DNA of 35,543 nt, taken from positions 1 to 35,543 of the forward strand of contig JACRLY010000081.1 in NCBI GenBank assembly GCA_016219595.1, read 5' to 3'. Made by a program: the position numbers and the translations under genes. Source of the DNA: Ignavibacteriota bacterium (GTDB lineage: Bacteria; Bacteroidota; Ignavibacteria; Kapaibacteriales; UBA2268). This document shows positions 32,905 through 35,543 of the stretch, piece after piece (positions within the stretch are counted from its first letter, which is position 1; the number at the start of each line of letters is the position of its first letter). The notes under the pieces are model-generated. The model saw only the letters and a program-made list of their open reading frames with translations. It was not told the DNA's origin and did not search any database.

Positions 32905-35543
32905 ATGTTTAAGAAATTTACTTTTTTGGCTTTTTCAATTGGTATGCTTCTGCTATGTATGTTCTCCGAAGTATATTCTCAGGGAACACCCACACCAATG
33001 GGACCATATAATTGGGGTACATATTATGGTTATGTACAATATAGCAGTTATTTTTTCACAGCAAACCGAAATTTTAACATTGTCAGGGTCAATGTGCCTA
33101 ACGAATATGGCGGCAACCAACCCCAAAGTGTTGAAATTTACAGACTTAATACTCAGCCAACGTATTCTTGGCAATGGTATTATGACGATGTATTCTATCC
33201 CTGGTATTCACCAAATTATACACCCTTATGGTCAGTAAGAGCCTGGGGTGGAGGAAATGGTCCTGTTCCGATAAACCAGGGCAGTGCTTATCCGGGAGGT
33301 ACAATACAGTATATTCCAATCACATCAGGACAATCATATTTGGTTGTTGGTAACATTGGAAATTACTATCAAAGCTGCTATTACGGATATGGATGGGTAA
33401 CAAACATCAGCGGAACTCCTCTACAGTTATGGCCCGCATATATATATAACGGGTATTACATGTATAGCTACTGGAGTTATTATGGATATATGAATCCGTA
33501 TGTTAACTATCCAATGGGAAGAACTGTACTTTATTACACGGTTCCGATTTATATCTACACGGTACAGGCTGCAGGCGGTACAATTTCTCCGGCAGGAACA
33601 GCAGGACCGTTCAGCGAAGGTGATAATGTTAATTTGAATTATACTGTTACTCCAAATCCGGGCAGAGAAATAGTTTCAGTATTAATTAATGGTGCACCGC
33701 AGAGCCCGATATCGAGACCTATTCATACGCAACATTTTGGAGTAATAACTTCTGACCAGACAATTACCGCAGTATTCGGTTATAAGGTTACTTCAACAGG
33801 ATATGGAGCATTTATAACTCCACCAGCAGCTTCTTATTACGCTGCCGGTACTAATCCGAGTTTTTCAACCACACCTTTCCCGGGTGCAACAATTTCATCG
33901 ATTGTAGCTACTCCGCAGGTAGGACCTCCGGTTAATATAGCAGTTTTAAATGGAGGCTTGGGACAAACGATTGCTTTAGGACAACCGAATTATCCTTTTG
34001 CCAATATAAGCCAGAACTGGACTTTGGATGTGATTTGTGTAATGAATTTGTTTACAAGCATTGAACCCCATGGCACAATAAATCCGCTTGGTTCTTCGGA
34101 TATTCTATATGGGACACAATTTCCTGTAAGGATAATACCAGATGCTAATTATAAAGTCAATAACTTGTATGTTGACGGATTTGATGTATTAGATCCGACT
34201 CAACCAGGTTATCCTAGAGCAGGACTTGATTTTTCGGAATACCCGATAATTACTTATACAATTGATATGTCTTATTCTCATACTGTAAACGCAACTTTCT
34301 ATGCTTATGAAATCACTCCTGTTGTAGTTGGAATTGGCGGTGTAATCACTCCTCCTGACCCAGTTCGTGTATATGAACATGCACAGTATCCTTTTGTGAT
34401 AACTCCTGATCTTGATTACCATATTGATACAGTTAAAGCAATTAATCTATCAACCGGTGATATTACTATTTATGACAATTTACCATTACACGGTGAATAC
34501 AATGCTTTATTCAGGGATATAATGAATGATTGGAGGCTCGAAGCACAATTTACAATTGACAGGTTTAATGTTATTGTAAAAAATGCAAGAATAATTGAAG
34601 GTGGCAAAATCTTCCCTACCGGCACCTTAAATCCAGAAAGCGATGACGGATTGGTTATAGTAAATTCGGGCACAGACCTTAATTTCACAATAACAGCTGA
34701 CTTAGGCTGGAACATAAAGGATGTAATTCTTGACGGACATGAAATAGAAGCACAATTCCAGAAGATTGAATATACAATCACAGCCACAGCAGGGAACCAT
34801 GGAGTCATAACACTTGACGGATGGGAATTACCTGCACCTGCAAACGGAGAATACAAAGTCTATTACGGAGACAATTCAAGATTTGTAGTAACACCCGACC
34901 ACGGATATAAAATCAGTGAATTAAAGGTAGACGGAAATGTAGTAAATCCAGAGCCTGAGTATACATTTTATTATGTAACGGAGAATCATACGATAACAGC
35001 TACATTTGCACCAACAAACAGGTATACAATCACAGCCACGGCGGGGACTGGCGGAACAATATCACCGAGCGGAGCTGTAAGTGTGATAGAGGGAGATGAC
35101 CAGCAATTCACATGGACACCGAACCAGGGATATGAGATAGCCGACGTATTGATAGACGGAGAGAGCCAGGGGAAGATAACAGAACATACGTTTGGTAATG
35201 TAAATGCAGACCATACGATAGAAATCATATTCAACCCGATAATAACATACGGACTGCAATGTACATTAGATGCGACCCAGGTGGTATCGGGACAGCCGTT
35301 CAATATAACGGTAACATGTATAGACCAGGCAAACCAGCAGCCGGTGAATCCGCCGACAGCGGTGAACTTAACGGTATCGGCAGCAGGGGGAAGCCAGGGA
35401 ACATTATCTGGAACCATGCAGGGCACAATACCAACGAATGATAATAAGGTAACGATAACAGGAATCGTATATACAAACAACAGCGGCGAAGCCAATGTAC
35501 AATTGGTAACGAGTGCAGCAGGAATGGCAGATTGCATGATAAC
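32905..35543 (+). CDS. Giant secreted multi-domain protein with InlB-B-like repeats, 3' end outside window
   Basis: The frame is open from ATG 32905 (GGAGG 8 bases upstream) to the window end: 879 codons without a stop. Residues 1 to about 26 are a signal peptide (ending VYSQ). Residues about 30-212 are rich in Tyr, Trp, Gly and Asn (e.g. YNGYYMYSYWSYYGYMNPYV). From about 213 come modules of 70-90 residues of the divergent InlB B-repeat type: AGGTISPAGT, VTPNPGREIVSVLINGA and ITATAGTGGTISPSGAVSVIEGDD with GYEIADVLIDG. The last 100 residues look like an Ig/invasin-like domain. It is probably a cell-surface or secreted T9SS client; the sorting domain would lie beyond the window. Confidence 0.88.
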   Translation, partial: MFKKFTFLAFSIGMLLLCMFSEVYSQGTPTPMGPYNWGTYYGYVQYSSYFFTANRNFNIVRVNVPNEYGGNQPQSVEIYRLNTQPTYSWQWYYDDVFYPWYSPNYTPLWSVRAWGGGNGPVPINQGSAYPGGTIQYIPITSGQSYLVVGNIGNYYQSCYYGYGWVTNISGTPLQLWPAYIYNGYYMYSYWSYYGYMNPYVNYPMGRTVLYYTVPIYIYTVQAAGGTISPAGTAGPFSEGDNVNLNYTVTPNPGREIVSVLINGAPQSPISRPIHTQHFGVITSDQTITAVFGYKVTSTGYGAFITPPAASYYAAGTNPSFSTTPFPGATISSIVATPQVGPPVNIAVLNGGLGQTIALGQPNYPFANISQNWTLDVICVMNLFTSIEPHGTINPLGSSDILYGTQFPVRIIPDANYKVNNLYVDGFDVLDPTQPGYPRAGLDFSEYPIITYTIDMSYSHTVNATFYAYEITPVVVGIGGVITPPDPVRVYEHAQYPFVITPDLDYHIDTVKAINLSTGDITIYDNLPLHGEYNALFRDIMNDWRLEAQFTIDRFNVIVKNARIIEGGKIFPTGTLNPESDDGLVIVNSGTDLNFTITADLGWNIKDVILDGHEIEAQFQKIEYTITATAGNHGVITLDGWELPAPANGEYKVYYGDNSRFVVTPDHGYKISELKVDGNVVNPEPEYTFYYVTENHTITATFAPTNRYTITATAGTGGTISPSGAVSVIEGDDQQFTWTPNQGYEIADVLIDGESQGKITEHTFGNVNADHTIEIIFNPIITYGLQCTLDATQVVSGQPFNITVTCIDQANQQPVNPPTAVNLTVSAAGGSQGTLSGTMQGTIPTNDNKVTITGIVYTNNSGEANVQLVTSAAGMADCMI

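Noticed and set aside
34470-35537. Long minus-strand open frames opposite the giant gene (128 and 183 codons)
   Set aside because: They are shadows caused by codon use of the plus-strand gene, which is open for 879 codons with a signal peptide and ribosome binding site; their translations look like reversed repeats.
1-35543. tRNA, rRNA or tmRNA genes
   Set aside because: I saw no cloverleaf with TTCRA-type arm or conserved rRNA segment on either strand while reading; a covariance-model search would be decisive.

Overview
The window is about 35.5 kb of AT-rich bacterial chromosome. It most likely comes from the Bacteroidota/Chlorobiota group, probably an Ignavibacteria- or Kapabacteria-like lineage. 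The grounds are a type IX secretion (T9SS) C-terminal sorting domain, a DUF1573 protein, Gram-negative lipid A genes, a homodimer-type methylmalonyl-CoA mutase with MeaB, and promoters of the Bacteroidota form TTTG-N20-TAnnTTTG. The lineage is an inference. I saw no rRNA, tRNA, integrase, transposase gene or CRISPR array.

Layout. 1-5.7 kb: a 5'-truncated DUF255 protein, a secreted T9SS beta-propeller-like protein, an acyl-CoA dehydrogenase and a DUF1573 protein. 5.7-9.3 kb: a minus-strand unit of sugar nucleotidyltransferase, metK and a short-type ahcY (methyl cycle). 9.4-12.4 kb: an accessory island with a DpnA-like adenine methyltransferase, a MutH/MvaI-like restriction nuclease, a 600-bp repeat-rich gap, a 3' fragment of mraY, and a HigB/HigA-type toxin-antitoxin pair. 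12.5-15.6 kb: mraY and murF, separated by a GxxExxY cassette flanked by inverted CACAAAG repeats. 15.7-18.8 kb: an unknown membrane protein and its partner, a UmuD-like S24 peptidase, a degenerate M23 protein and a membrane-anchored class I amidotransferase-like hydrolase. 18.8-22.4 kb: lipid A and housekeeping genes in the order rdgB, lpxB, DUF374, lpxK on the minus strand. 22.4-26.1 kb: mcm and meaB. 26.2-32.2 kb: rplS, glycosyltransferases (one a pseudogene), a GT9 heptosyltransferase-like gene and aspS. 32.2-32.9 kb: a long leader with RNA-like hairpins. 32.9 kb to the end: the first 879 codons of a giant secreted repeat protein that runs off the window.

How the parts connect. The core genes serve envelope building (murF, mraY, lpxB, lpxK, glycosyltransferases), methyl-group and propionate metabolism, and translation. 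Small mobile or repetitive elements are placed at gene junctions without breaking core genes. The clearest case is the toxin-antitoxin pair lying between the intact mraY and a second mraY 3' end that differs only at synonymous sites over 22 codons. Two palindromic repeat arrays fill the rdgB/lpxB and mcm/meaB junctions almost completely. A 128-bp element with terminal inverted repeats supplies the stop codon of the DUF374 gene. I did not identify a wholly new system with confidence. The strongest leads are the mraY-linked insertion, the restriction-modification pair with an apparently altered catalytic Asp, the repeat families, and the structured leader and compositional switch of the giant secreted protein.
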